From: an archaeon
GTDB taxonomy: Archaea; Nanobdellota; Nanobdellia; Woesearchaeales; GW2011-AR4
Direction of reading: 5' to 3'
Length of the DNA stretch: 57,750 bases
NCBI GenBank assembly: GCA_002688925.1
Contig: NZEC01000002.1
Span: 6,242-63,991 of the forward strand
Every line of letters begins with the position of its first letter. Within the stretch, counting starts at the first letter, position 1. Below the pieces are notes generated by a model that was not told the origin of the DNA, searched no databases, and worked only from the letters and a program-made list of their open reading frames with translations. Below are positions 16,916 to 25,608 of this stretch, piece by piece. The position numbers were made by a program, and so were the translations under genes.

Positions 16916-17671
16916 ATGCTTATACATAAAGATTCCTTAAATGAATTAAGGCAAAGATTTAAGCTTAATATCTATGAAGTGAAGATATGGACTTCTTTGT
17001 TAAGCAGGGGAATTGCTGCTGCTTCAGAATTAGCAGATATATCAGGAGTTCCAAGAAGCAGATGCTATGATGTTCTTGAAAGTTTAGAGAAAAAAGGCTT
17101 TATTATAATGAAGATTGGCAAGCCAATCAAGTATATTGCAGTGCAGCCAAATGCTGTTGTTGACAGGGTAAAAAAAGGATTGAGTGAAGAAGCTGAGCAG
17201 CAGATAAAGGTTGTTGAGAAAGTTGCAAATACTGATCTTTTTAAGGAACTGGAATTATTGCATAAGACCGGAATCAAAAAAGTTGATCCTGAAAGCATAA
17301 CAAATTCAGTTGCCGGAAGGACTAATGTCAACAGTTTTTTGAAAGACATGCTTTTGAGGGCAAAGGGCAGTGTAACTATTGCCACAAATGAAGAAGGCAT
17401 AAAGCATAAAGTAAAGGTTTTAAAAAAAGTAAATGAAAATTTAACAAGGAAAAAAATAAAAGTAAGATTATACACAAACGCTCAGCCTAATTATAATGTA
17501 AATAACGTTGAAATAATTCCGACAAAGCACGATGCAAGATTTGTAAACATTGACAATGAAGAGATTTTCTTTATAATGACAGGAAAAGACCCTGAATTTG
17601 ACTCAGGAGTCTGGATAAAAAGCCCTTACTTTGTAAAAGCCCTTAATGATTTGTTTGAAGGGAGTTTGTAA
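16916..17671 (+). CDS. TrmB-family transcriptional regulator
   Basis: A 251-residue regulator. Residues 10-85 form the TrmB winged helix: L-N-I-Y-E-V-K-I-W-T-S-L-L, then A-S-E-L-A-D-I-S-G-V-P-R-S-R-C-Y-D-V-L-E-S-L-E-K-K-G with the recognition helix. The C-terminal half (about 110-250) is the family's effector domain related to phospholipase D folds (I-K-V-R-L-Y-T-N). TrmB proteins often sense sugars, but the ligand is not evident. A TATA box (CTTTAAATAG, about 16884-16893) about 28 bp upstream of the ATG indicates a leaderless mRNA. Confidence 0.88.
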   Translation: MLIHKDSLNELRQRFKLNIYEVKIWTSLLSRGIAAASELADISGVPRSRCYDVLESLEKKGFIIMKIGKPIKYIAVQPNAVVDRVKKGLSEEAEQQIKVVEKVANTDLFKELELLHKTGIKKVDPESITNSVAGRTNVNSFLKDMLLRAKGSVTIATNEEGIKHKVKVLKKVNENLTRKKIKVRLYTNAQPNYNVNNVEIIPTKHDARFVNIDNEEIFFIMTGKDPEFDSGVWIKSPYFVKALNDLFEGSL

Positions 17672-17791
17672 GAAGATATTCTTTTATGATTTTTTATATC
17701 CCATAATGAAATTATGTAAATTACAAACCCAAAACCGCAACATTTAAATACAACATATATATAACTGAAATTCAGAGTTCTTAGATTTAAA

Positions 17792-18436
17792 ATGATTGAT
17801 AATAAGGAATTGATGAAAACAGGAACAACAACTTTAGCATTAAATTGCAAAGACGGCATAGTTCTGGCTGCAGATAAAAGAGCAACATCAGGCTATTTGG
17901 TATCATACAAGAAATTTGACAAGATAATCTTTATTGATGATAACCTGGCTGTTACAGTTGCAGGCACAGTTTCTGATGTACAGTTGCTGGCAAAATACAT
18001 AAGGGCAGAATTAAAGCTAAAGTCAATGAGAACAAGCAGGGAAAATACTGTTAAGGAAGCAGCTAACCTGCTTTCAACCTTAGTCTATAACAATATAAGG
18101 AAAATGAGCATGATTCCCGGAATATCGCATTTCATAATCGGAGGAAAAGACTCAACAGGATTTCATATCTATGACTTAAGTCCTGATGGTTCCATTGTAG
18201 AAGTTGAAGATTATATTTCTTCAGGCTCAGGAAGCGTAATGGTATTCGGTGTTTTAGAAACATTGTACAAAAAAGACCTAAGTGTAAGCGAAGGAATAAA
18301 ATTAGCAGGAAAGTCAATAAATGCCGCTGTACAGAGAGATATTGCATCAGGAAACGGAATAGACATCGTTACAATAACAAAAGACGGAATCAAAAAAGTC
18401 TTTACACAGGAACTAAGCGCAAAAGTAGAGGTATAA
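17792..18436 (+). CDS. psmB: Proteasome subunit beta
   Basis: The catalytic subunit of the 20S proteasome. An 11-residue propeptide ends in K-T-G and is followed by the nucleophile T12 in T-T-T-L-A-L. The conserved D-K-R-A-T-S-G motif (catalytic Asp and Lys) and S-G-S-G-S in the fourth strand are intact, so the subunit should be active after autocleavage. Mature length is typical. It is 10 kb away from psmA, as is usual in archaea. Tandem TATA-like elements lie at 17739-17765. Confidence 0.96.
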   Translation: MIDNKELMKTGTTTLALNCKDGIVLAADKRATSGYLVSYKKFDKIIFIDDNLAVTVAGTVSDVQLLAKYIRAELKLKSMRTSRENTVKEAANLLSTLVYNNIRKMSMIPGISHFIIGGKDSTGFHIYDLSPDGSIVEVEDYISSGSGSVMVFGVLETLYKKDLSVSEGIKLAGKSINAAVQRDIASGNGIDIVTITKDGIKKVFTQELSAKVEV

Positions 18437-18479
18437 TTATTCTTTCAAAAAAAATAGTACAGCAATTTTTTCCAATTAA

Positions 18480-18533
18480 GCAACAACAGCAGAATAAATA
18501 GCTGTCCAATGCGGGACAGTGTATATTTGTTGC
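18480..18533 (+). other. Nested inverted repeat between psmB and aCPSF1
   Basis: A 54-nt segment in the 234-bp gap can fold into a two-part hairpin. The outer stem is GCAACAA (18480-18486) with TTGTTGC (18527-18533). The inner stem is CTGTCC (18502-18507) with GGACAG (18514-18519) around the loop AATGCG, and A/T pairs can extend it outward. It could be a structured 5' leader of the aCPSF1 mRNA, a small RNA, or a processing or termination site for psmB. The rest of the gap is plain AT-rich DNA. Confidence 0.45.
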
Positions 18534-18670
18534 CTGCAATGTAAAACAATAACGGAAAAACAGTTCCACCTAAATTTTTTAAAATTAAATCTTAATATAT
18601 GGTAAAAATTAAAATAAAGCTTAATTAAAAATATTCAAAATAAAAAAATAAATTCTTAATTGTGATATAA

Positions 18671-20569
18671 ATGATAGATATAATTAAAGAAATCCTTAAA
18701 CAATTACCCTCAGATAAGATAAGCGAGGCTAATTTCGAAGGCGCAAATATTGTGCTTTACACAAAAGACAAGGACTTCTTTCTGAACAATAACGGGATCA
18801 TAAAAAAGGTAGTTGACAGCATAAAGAAAAGAGTGGAATTAAGGCCTGACCCAAGCATAACTTTGGATATGGAAGAGGCAGAAAAAGAGATAAAAAAGAT
18901 AATACCTGAAGAAGCAGGCGTCGATCAAGTTATTTTTGATCCGCAAAGAAGCCGTGTAATTATAGAGGCTGAAAAGCCAGGGCTTGCTATAGGAAAGCAG
19001 GGATCCATTTTAAGGGATATAAGAAGCAAGACATTATTTGTTCCGTTAATAAACAGAAAGCCGGCCATAAGGTCAAAATTAATAGAAACTATAAGGGCAG
19101 TTTTATACCAGAACAGCGATTACAGGAGAAAGTTCCTGGATAAAATAGGCCATAGGATCTATGACGGCTGGATAAGGGAAAAAAAGAACGAATGGATAAG
19201 GATGAGTTACCTTGGAAGCGGCAGGCAGGGTGGAAGAAGCTGCTTATTCCTGCAGACTCCTGAGAGCAGAGTTTTATTGGACTGCGGCGTTGACGTAGCT
19301 TCTGATCAGAATCCATATCCTTATCTTGAAGCGCCAGAGTTCAACATAAACGACCTGGATGCCGTAATTGTAAGCCATGCTCACATTGACCATTCTGGTT
19401 TTGTGCCTTATCTGTTCAAATACGGTTATAGGGGTCCGGTATATTGCACAGCTCCAACAAGGGATGTTATGTCATTGATGCTTTTGGATTTTGTAAAGAT
19501 ACAGCGCTCTGATAGCAATGGCAAAGAGCCTCTTTTTTCAACAGATGACATCAAGGAGATGGTAAAGCATACTATTACTTTAGAGTATAATGAAGTAAGT
19601 GATATAACTCCTGACGTAAGAATTACTTTGTATAATGCCGGCCATATATTAGGAAGCTCTATGGTGCACATGCATGTCGGCAACGGCCTGCATAATATAT
19701 TATATTCAGGAGACCACAAGTATGGAAGAACCATGCTTCTTGATCCTGCTGTTACAGTATTCCCAAGATTAGAGACTTTACTTTTAGAGTCAACTTACGG
19801 GGGTAAAGACAGCAATACTCCTGAAAGGCAAAGCAGTGATGAGGAACTTAAAAGAATTGTGCAGGAAACAGTAAAAAGAAAAGGAAAAGTATTAATTCCG
19901 ACTTTAGGAGTCGGAAGAAGCCAGGAAATCATGGTTGTCATAGAGAACATGGTTAGAAACGGCACTTTAGAAAATATACCTGTTTACATCGATGGATTGA
20001 TTTGGGACGTTACTGCAATTCATACTGCATATCCCGAATACTTAAACAGCTCCATAAGGAAGCAGATTTTTCACAAAGACCAAAATCCATTCCTGTCTGA
20101 TATATTCAAAAGGGTTGGAAGTCAAAAAGAAAGGATGCAGGTTATCGAAGAAACAGGATCTTGCGTGATATTAGCTACATCAGGCATGTTGCAGGGAGGC
20201 CCTTCTGTTGAATATCTAAGGCATCTTGCTGATAATCCAAAAAACTCAATGATATTTGTAAATTACCAGGGAGAAGGAAGTCTAGGAAGGCGCGTCCAGA
20301 GAGGAGAAAAAGAATACAGTGTAACTAATGGCAGCAAAAGCGAAGTTGTACAGATAAAGCTGGAAGTGCACACTGTAGAAGGATTTTCCGGACACAGCAG
20401 CAGGAATCAATTATTAAATTTTGTCTCAAAATGTGAACCAAGGCCAAAAAAAGTAATCATAAACCACGGAGAGAGTTCTAAATGCTTGGATTTAGCAAGC
20501 ACCATGCACAAGAACTTCAGGATTGAAACAAGTGCTCCGAGGAATCTTGAGAGTGTTAGGATAAAATAA
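18671..20569 (+). CDS. aCPSF1/FttA beta-CASP ribonuclease (transcription termination factor)
   Basis: A 632-residue archaeal CPSF73-like nuclease that cleaves nascent RNA and drives factor-dependent termination. The N-terminal type II KH region holds the G-K-Q-G loop (108-111). The metallo-beta-lactamase domain follows, with H236-A-H238-I-D240-H241 and the later L-Y-S-G-D-H-K-Y metal ligand. The beta-CASP domain and the C-terminal E-V-H-T-V-E-G-F-S-G-H-S motif complete it. All metal ligands are present and the length matches the family. It is transcribed after psmB with a 234-bp gap containing an inverted repeat. Confidence 0.96.
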   Translation: MIDIIKEILKQLPSDKISEANFEGANIVLYTKDKDFFLNNNGIIKKVVDSIKKRVELRPDPSITLDMEEAEKEIKKIIPEEAGVDQVIFDPQRSRVIIEAEKPGLAIGKQGSILRDIRSKTLFVPLINRKPAIRSKLIETIRAVLYQNSDYRRKFLDKIGHRIYDGWIREKKNEWIRMSYLGSGRQGGRSCLFLQTPESRVLLDCGVDVASDQNPYPYLEAPEFNINDLDAVIVSHAHIDHSGFVPYLFKYGYRGPVYCTAPTRDVMSLMLLDFVKIQRSDSNGKEPLFSTDDIKEMVKHTITLEYNEVSDITPDVRITLYNAGHILGSSMVHMHVGNGLHNILYSGDHKYGRTMLLDPAVTVFPRLETLLLESTYGGKDSNTPERQSSDEELKRIVQETVKRKGKVLIPTLGVGRSQEIMVVIENMVRNGTLENIPVYIDGLIWDVTAIHTAYPEYLNSSIRKQIFHKDQNPFLSDIFKRVGSQKERMQVIEETGSCVILATSGMLQGGPSVEYLRHLADNPKNSMIFVNYQGEGSLGRRVQRGEKEYSVTNGSKSEVVQIKLEVHTVEGFSGHSSRNQLLNFVSKCEPRPKKVIINHGESSKCLDLASTMHKNFRIETSAPRNLESVRIK

Positions 20570-20744
20570 AATATATGTTGTAAACTCTATATTAAAATAT
20601 ATATTTTCTAATAACTATTAATAGATAATTTAAGATAACGGATTTTATTTCTCTGGGCTAATTTATTAATTGTATTCTGTTTTATGATTCTTGCGAATTA
20701 ACACTAATGCCCTTCTTTTTCCAGAAACAGCAACATTTAAATAT

Positions 20745-20764
20745 AAGTTAGGTTTACCGAACTT
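20745..20764. promoter_or_regulatory. 20-bp DtxR-type operator of the iron operon
   Basis: AAGTTAGGTTTACCGAACTT is a palindrome with a single mismatched pair (A versus G at the sixth position of each arm). It resembles the iron-box consensus of DtxR/IdeR regulators (TTAGG...CCTAA). It lies between the TATA element (ATTTAAATA, about 20736-20744) and the ATG at 20767, over the expected transcription start. Bound repressor would block initiation of the dtxR-feoB operon, implying autoregulation. Confidence 0.75.
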
Positions 20765-20766
20765 TT

Positions 20767-21183
20767 ATGATTAAAAAAACTACAGAAGATTATCTTAGAG
20801 CAATATATCATATTCAGGAAGAAAATCCTGGCAAAAAAGGAGTAAGCTCTATTGGCATATCTGATTATCTTAAAATATCTAAATCAAGCGTGTCGGAAAT
20901 GTTAAGAAAACTAATGAAAAAAGGCCTTATTCAGCATACAGCCTATGGAAAAATAAGGCTAACAGCAAAAGGGAAAAAAGAGTCAATTACTCTTACACGA
21001 AAACATAGAATAATTGAGATTTTTCTTTCTGAGACATTAAACTTAAACCAAAAGTTAATTCACGAAGAGGCGCATAAGCTCGAACATGCATTCTCTAATG
21101 AATCCATTATTAAAATAAAATCATTATTAAAAAATCCTAAATTTTGTCCGCATGGAAAGCCTGTTCCAAAACTAACTAAATAA
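20767..21183 (+). CDS. DtxR-family metal-dependent repressor, short form
   Basis: A 138-residue regulator with an N-terminal winged helix (T-E-D-Y-L-R-A-I-Y to S-K-S-S-V-S-E-M-L-R-K-L) and the dimerisation/metal-binding domain: H86-R at the T-R-K-H-R-I-I-E motif, E-x-x-x-L-E-H, and C-P-H-G near the C-terminus. The third SH3/FeoA-like domain is missing, as in MntR-type members. It heads the FeoB operon immediately behind a DtxR-like operator, so it probably senses Fe2+ and represses its own operon. Confidence 0.9.
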   Translation: MIKKTTEDYLRAIYHIQEENPGKKGVSSIGISDYLKISKSSVSEMLRKLMKKGLIQHTAYGKIRLTAKGKKESITLTRKHRIIEIFLSETLNLNQKLIHEEAHKLEHAFSNESIIKIKSLLKNPKFCPHGKPVPKLTK

Positions 21184-21198
21184 TTTATGAAATAAAAT

Positions 21199-23199
21199 AT
21201 GAAACTTAGAGTTAAGAATAAGGAAAAAAAATCTCAAAGCTGTCACAACTCTTTGAATGAAAATATTGAAGGCCTTAAAAAGATTGTTTTAGTTGGAAAT
21301 CCTAATGTTGGAAAAAGTGCGCTTTTCAATAGGCTTAGCAAGGCATACGTTACTGTTTCTAATTATCCTGGCACAACCGTAACTATTGATATTAGCAAAG
21401 CAATTATTCAAGGCAAAAAGTACGGAATAATGGATACTCCCGGAATATACTCTTTAACACCAATAACAGAAGAAGAAAGAGTTGCTAGAAATGTGCTATT
21501 AGAACAAAAGCCAGAAGTAGTGCTTCATGTTGTAGATGCAAAGAATATTGAGAGAATGCTTCATCTGACTATCGAGCTTATAGAAGCAAAACTGCCTGTT
21601 ATTTTAGTTTTAAATATAATGGATGAATCAGAGGAAAAAGGCCTAAGAATAGATATAGAAGAATTAGAAAAAATACTTAATATTCCTGTTGTAGGAACAG
21701 TTTCAACAACAGGTAAAGGAATTAATGTTCTTAAAAAAAGAATAATTGAGTTCAAGAGGAAGAAAATAAAAAAAACAGAATACAATCCAATCCTGGAAGA
21801 TTCAACTAAAGCTATTTTAAAAAATCTAAAAGAAACATATCCTATTTCGAAAAAAGCTATTTCTTTATTATTACTGCAAGGGGATAAGGATATTGAAAAG
21901 TTAGTTAAGAATAAAGAGCCAGATTTCAAAATAATAAAAAAAATAATTGATGAAACAAAAGAAAAACACAATAGGCCGTTAAAGTATCTAATGACGATTG
22001 ATAGGCAAGACAAAATAAAGAATATTGTTAATAAGACTGTAATTCAGGATAAGAAAATTAAGCTTAATTTCAGAGAAAAGCTAAGCAGATTAATGATGAA
22101 CCCATTGACAGGCATCCCTATTTTTTTGGCTGTTATATATTTTGGGCTTTACCAGTTTGTAGGTGTTTTTGGAGCTGGAACATTAGTTGATTTTCTTGAA
22201 TCAAGTGTTTTTGAAGCCCATATAAATCCCTACATTGATAATTTTCTTACAACCTATGTGCCTTGGGTATGGCTGCAGAATTTAATTGGGATGGATTACG
22301 GAATTATCACTTTAGGTCTAAGATATGCAATAGCTATAATTTTTCCAATTGTAGCAACATTCTTCATTGTTTTCTCAATTATTGAAGATACTGGCTATTT
22401 GCCAAGATTAGCTATGCTAATAGATAGGATATTTAAGAAAATAGGTCTTAATGGCAGGGCCGTTATCCCAATGGTTTTAGGTTTTGGCTGTGACACAATG
22501 GCAACAATTGTAACAAGAACACAAGAAACAAAAAAAGAAAGAATCATTACTACTCTGCTGCTTGCTTTAGCTATTCCATGCTCTGCTCAATTAGGGGTAA
22601 TATTTGCAATATTAAGCGGCTACCCAAAGGCATTGATGGTGTGGATTTTTACAACGACAATGGTATTCCTGTTTATAGGATATCTAGCGTCAAAGATCAT
22701 TCCTGGAGAAAAACCGTATTTTTACATGGAAGTTCCTCCTTTAAGGACGCCTAAATTATCTAATGTATTAACAAAAACATATACAAGAATGGTATGGTAT
22801 TTTAAAGAAGTCTTGCCATTATTTATTCTAGCAAGTATCCTAATTTGGATAGGAAAGCTAACTGGCTTATTTGATCTTATTATTAGTGGATTAGAACCAA
22901 TAGTCAGATTTGTCGGTTTGCCTAATGAAACAGCTAGTACATTCTTATATGGCTTTTTTAGACGTGACTATGGTGTAGCAGGATTATACGATATTCAAAA
23001 TATATTAACAGGAGCTCAGTTAGTTGTTGCAGCAACAATACTCACTTTATTCCTGCCCTGCATTGCTCAACTTTCTATAATGATAAAAGAACGTGGCTTC
23101 AAAACAACAATAGCAATGGTTTTATTTATAGTTCCATTTGCATTTCTTGTTGGTTTTATTCTTAATTTAATATTAACTACTTTAGGTGTTCAACTATGA
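21199..23199 (+). CDS. feoB: Ferrous iron transport protein B
   Basis: A 666-residue inner-membrane Fe2+ transporter with an N-terminal GTPase domain: G1 G-N-P-N-V-G-K-S (about 34-41), G2 region with Y-P-G-T-T-V, and G3 D-T-P-G. A guanine nucleotide dissociation-inhibitor helical segment follows, then about eight membrane spans carrying the two Gate motifs (G-C-D-T-M-A-T near residue 430 with A-I-P-C-S-A-Q-L-G, and L-P-C-I-A-Q-L-S). A short N-terminal extension with an S-C-H motif precedes the GTPase. It is 15 bp after the DtxR gene and overlaps the next ORF by ATGA. Confidence 0.96.
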   Translation: MKLRVKNKEKKSQSCHNSLNENIEGLKKIVLVGNPNVGKSALFNRLSKAYVTVSNYPGTTVTIDISKAIIQGKKYGIMDTPGIYSLTPITEEERVARNVLLEQKPEVVLHVVDAKNIERMLHLTIELIEAKLPVILVLNIMDESEEKGLRIDIEELEKILNIPVVGTVSTTGKGINVLKKRIIEFKRKKIKKTEYNPILEDSTKAILKNLKETYPISKKAISLLLLQGDKDIEKLVKNKEPDFKIIKKIIDETKEKHNRPLKYLMTIDRQDKIKNIVNKTVIQDKKIKLNFREKLSRLMMNPLTGIPIFLAVIYFGLYQFVGVFGAGTLVDFLESSVFEAHINPYIDNFLTTYVPWVWLQNLIGMDYGIITLGLRYAIAIIFPIVATFFIVFSIIEDTGYLPRLAMLIDRIFKKIGLNGRAVIPMVLGFGCDTMATIVTRTQETKKERIITTLLLALAIPCSAQLGVIFAILSGYPKALMVWIFTTTMVFLFIGYLASKIIPGEKPYFYMEVPPLRTPKLSNVLTKTYTRMVWYFKEVLPLFILASILIWIGKLTGLFDLIISGLEPIVRFVGLPNETASTFLYGFFRRDYGVAGLYDIQNILTGAQLVVAATILTLFLPCIAQLSIMIKERGFKTTIAMVLFIVPFAFLVGFILNLILTTLGVQL

Positions 23200-23369
23200 A
23201 ATGCTCGTTTTGCGGTTATAAATTTAGTGAAAAAGATGCTAAAAAAGCCTGCCAGGGTTGTGTAATGAAGAATTGCAATATGATAAAATGCCCAAACTGC
23301 AACTATGAAAATCCTATAGATACTAAATTAATAAAAAATATCAAAAGGTGGATGAAAAAATGGAAATAA
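23196..23369 (+). CDS. Small double zinc-ribbon protein of the feo operon
   Basis: A 57-residue ORF that starts in the ATGA overlap with the feoB stop. Cysteines at 3, 6, 19, 22, 27, 32 and 35 form C-S-F-C-G-Y, C-Q-G-C and C-P-N-C-N-Y-E-N-P, a treble-clef or zinc-ribbon arrangement. The C-terminus is basic with tryptophans (K-R-W-M-K-K-W-K). Similar tiny cysteine-rich proteins accompany FeoB in other archaea and bacteria and may bind iron or the FeoB cytosolic face. The role is inferred from position only. The stop overlaps the start of the next gene. Confidence 0.75.
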   Translation: MKCSFCGYKFSEKDAKKACQGCVMKNCNMIKCPNCNYENPIDTKLIKNIKRWMKKWK

Positions 23370-23992
23370 CAAATGAAGAAGAGGAAATATTGGAAAGATT
23401 GTGGGAAACTTTGATTGAAAAAAAGAAAGCACCGAAAAAAATAGGAAGGAATGATTTATTAAATAAATTAAAAGAGTCAAAACATATAATTATTCCTAAA
23501 GATAAAATAAAATTAACAGAAAAAGGGTATGAAGCGGCTCAAAGTGTAATAAGAAGACACAGATTAGCAGAGAGATTATTTTATGATGTTTTAAATATCA
23601 GAAAAAGTAAAATTGAGAAGCCCTCTTGTGAATTTGAACATGTTTTATCTGGCGAAGTTGAAGAAAGCATATGCACTTTGCTTGGCCATCCCAAGGAATG
23701 CCCGCATGGAAACCAAATCCCGTCAGGAAAATGCTGCAGTAGTAATTCAGAGATTATAAATAAAATTGTTTCTTCGCTTTCTGAACTGAAAAAAGGACAG
23801 TCTGGAAAAATAGCATATATTCTTACACAAAACCATAAAAAACTTCAGAAATTGATGGCTCTTGGTGTATTGCCCGGCAAACCTATCAAGCTCATACAAA
23901 ATTTTCCTTCCTATGTTTTTCAGATTCAACATACACAGATAGTAATAGATAAGGATATGGCAGAAGATATTTATATAAAGATAAGAAAATAA
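23360..23992 (+). CDS. DtxR-like regulator with C-terminal FeoA domain
   Basis: About 210 residues. The first 60 residues are a winged-helix-like region, followed by the DtxR metal-binding domain (R-R-H-R-L-A-E-R-L-F-Y-D-V-L, E-F-E-H-V-L, C-P-H-G-N) and an inserted C-C pair. Residues about 137-210 form an SH3-like FeoA domain (A-L-G-V-L-P-G-K-P-I-K-L). It could regulate the operon, act as the FeoA partner of FeoB, or both. A GTG at 23348 would add four residues, but a GGTGG Shine-Dalgarno motif (23347-23351) is correctly spaced for the ATG at 23360, so I chose that start. A GGATATATCC palindrome and a CCGC/GCGG hairpin follow the stop. Confidence 0.85.
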   Translation: MEITNEEEEILERLWETLIEKKKAPKKIGRNDLLNKLKESKHIIIPKDKIKLTEKGYEAAQSVIRRHRLAERLFYDVLNIRKSKIEKPSCEFEHVLSGEVEESICTLLGHPKECPHGNQIPSGKCCSSNSEIINKIVSSLSELKKGQSGKIAYILTQNHKKLQKLMALGVLPGKPIKLIQNFPSYVFQIQHTQIVIDKDMAEDIYIKIRK

Positions 23993-24178
23993 GGATATAT
24001 CCGGTCCGCATAAGCGGGAAATTTATTTAAAAAGCATTGTTTGAAGGAGAAAGCACTATTTCTTTAGAGAAAGTTGTTGCTATGGATTAAAGTAAGCCCA
24101 TATAACTTAAATATGTCACATCTTTAGAGTAGTAATAAATAGAAAGATTTATATACTAGTTCTGCCCATATATTCACT

Positions 24179-24856
24179 ATGAAACTATTCAAGCTGGGGG
24201 TGGTACTAGTTTTTATTATAGTCACAGCTATAGCTTCTTTTGCTTCAATCAACAAAGAAATTTCATATGAAGTAATGTCATTTGAGAGCTTGAATACCTT
24301 TAAAGAAGAGGTTTGTGTTGATAATACTGGCGATATCACTTGCACAGAAAATACATATATCGAACAGGACGGCCAAAAGCAAGATGTTCCTATTCTGACA
24401 GCCTACACAATCTATGAAAAGATTTTTGTGCCGGAATATATTGAAAAAGAAAAGATAGTTATAAAGGAAAAAAAGCTGACAGGAGAAGAAATGCCATCTC
24501 CCTTAGATAGGATTGAGGAATCTGATGTCAGAATCTATAGCAATAGAGTCACAATAAGCATCAAAAACCCTAACTGGAGAAAATACATTGACAGCAATTC
24601 GATGGACCCTTTGATAGATGAGGGCACAACAACTATTGAGATAAAGCCTAAAAACGCAGATGAGATAAAAGTAGGAGACATTATAGCTTACGATGTAGAA
24701 GGCTATGACTATGCATTTGTGCACAGGGTCATTAAAAAAGGCACTGACCAAAAAGGAAGCTATTTCATAACAAAAGGGGATAATTACCATAAAGAAGATC
24801 CGAATAAAGTAAGACTTTCAGATATTGAAGGTATTGTTGTTGGGATACTTTACTAA
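24179..24856 (+). CDS. SEC11-like signal peptidase (S26B) family protein
   Basis: A 225-residue protein with one N-terminal membrane span (about 5-23), a unique spacer of about 110 residues, and a C-terminal S26 peptidase core: S139-N-S141-M-D-P with S141 as the nucleophile, F-V-H182-R-V where histidine replaces the bacterial lysine (the SEC11 type), and K-G-D-N-Y-H-K-E-D-P. It should cleave signal peptides or a dedicated substrate outside the membrane. The long insert between anchor and core is unusual for an archaeal signal peptidase. A TATA box at about 24146-24157 lies close enough for a leaderless start. Confidence 0.8.
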   Translation: MKLFKLGVVLVFIIVTAIASFASINKEISYEVMSFESLNTFKEEVCVDNTGDITCTENTYIEQDGQKQDVPILTAYTIYEKIFVPEYIEKEKIVIKEKKLTGEEMPSPLDRIEESDVRIYSNRVTISIKNPNWRKYIDSNSMDPLIDEGTTTIEIKPKNADEIKVGDIIAYDVEGYDYAFVHRVIKKGTDQKGSYFITKGDNYHKEDPNKVRLSDIEGIVVGILY

Positions 24857-24934
24857 CCCATTTAATTATATTATTTCAAATAAACAACAAGATTTTTAAA
24901 ATATAAAATAAAAATTAATGGTGGTGATGAATAA

Positions 24935-25213
24935 ATGACAGAAAGAACAGAAGCATTATTAAGGATTTTAATAGGAATAATTTCCGGATTAATACTAGGA
25001 ATTTGGAAGGTTGTTGTGCAGGTTGTTGTAATACTGCACTGGTTTTACACAATAATAACCGGAAAAAGAAGCAAAGCACTTGCAGATTTTTCTAATATGT
25101 GGATAACTTATGTCTATAATTTTTTGAGGTATATGACCTTTGCAACAAACAAAAGGCCATTCCCTTTCAATGACTTTGGAAAGGATATAGAGAAAGTTGA
25201 TATGAAGAAATAG
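24935..25213 (+). CDS. DUF4389 membrane protein
   Basis: A 92-residue protein with a broad hydrophobic region (residues 8-40), the motif H-W-F-Y-T-I-I-T-G-K-R, then an amphipathic segment ending R-P-F-P-F-N-D. This pattern corresponds to DUF4389, whose members are small membrane proteins of unknown role. A repeated GGTGGTGATG Shine-Dalgarno region (24920-24929) precedes the ATG. Confidence 0.75.
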   Translation: MTERTEALLRILIGIISGLILGIWKVVVQVVVILHWFYTIITGKRSKALADFSNMWITYVYNFLRYMTFATNKRPFPFNDFGKDIEKVDMKK

Positions 25214-25231
25214 ATTTTTATTATTTTTTTA

Positions 25232-25522
25232 TTAAATCTGTATTTCAAGTTTTTTATATTTAGCAGTTATACTATTTAATACATCATGATATTTCATAAG
25301 ACAGGATGTTGTCTCACTAAAATTTCCAATTCTTCCAAATTTTTCTTCAAATTCTTGGGTGTGTTTTTCGACCAGTTTACCCAGATGCCCACTTCGTCCG
25401 CCCGAGAAGAACTTTAAATTTTCGTTTTGAGGTTCAACTGTGTTTGCTAGCAGATATTTTTCTGTCATTTCTCTTAATGCAACATAAAAATTCAATTTAT
25501 GCATTGATATTACATCTCCCAT
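25232..25522 (-). CDS. Small hypothetical protein
   Basis: A 96-residue soluble protein with no recognised motif. It is helix-rich, with a glycine turn F-F-S-G-G-R-S-G-H in the middle and a conserved-looking C-terminal helix. The frame can be extended to a TTG at 25534, but a TATA box (TTTATATATAAG on the minus strand, about 25541-25552) is 25 bp from the ATG at 25522, which fits a leaderless start there. It converges with the DUF4389 gene. Confidence 0.55.
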   Translation of the reverse strand: MGDVISMHKLNFYVALREMTEKYLLANTVEPQNENLKFFSGGRSGHLGKLVEKHTQEFEEKFGRIGNFSETTSCLMKYHDVLNSITAKYKKLEIQI

Positions 25523-25608
25523 GTTTAGAGGCAAGAAAGACTTATATATAAAATTTCCTATGAAATGATTAGTGAGAAAAGGAATAGTAAAGCTGTGGTT
25601 GGGATTTG

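Noticed and set aside
24001-24017. Third copy of the inverted-repeat element (contains GCATAAGC)
   Set aside because: Only a few bases agree with the repeat arms. It is a small CCGC/GCGG hairpin after the feo operon and does not extend to the 17-bp arm.
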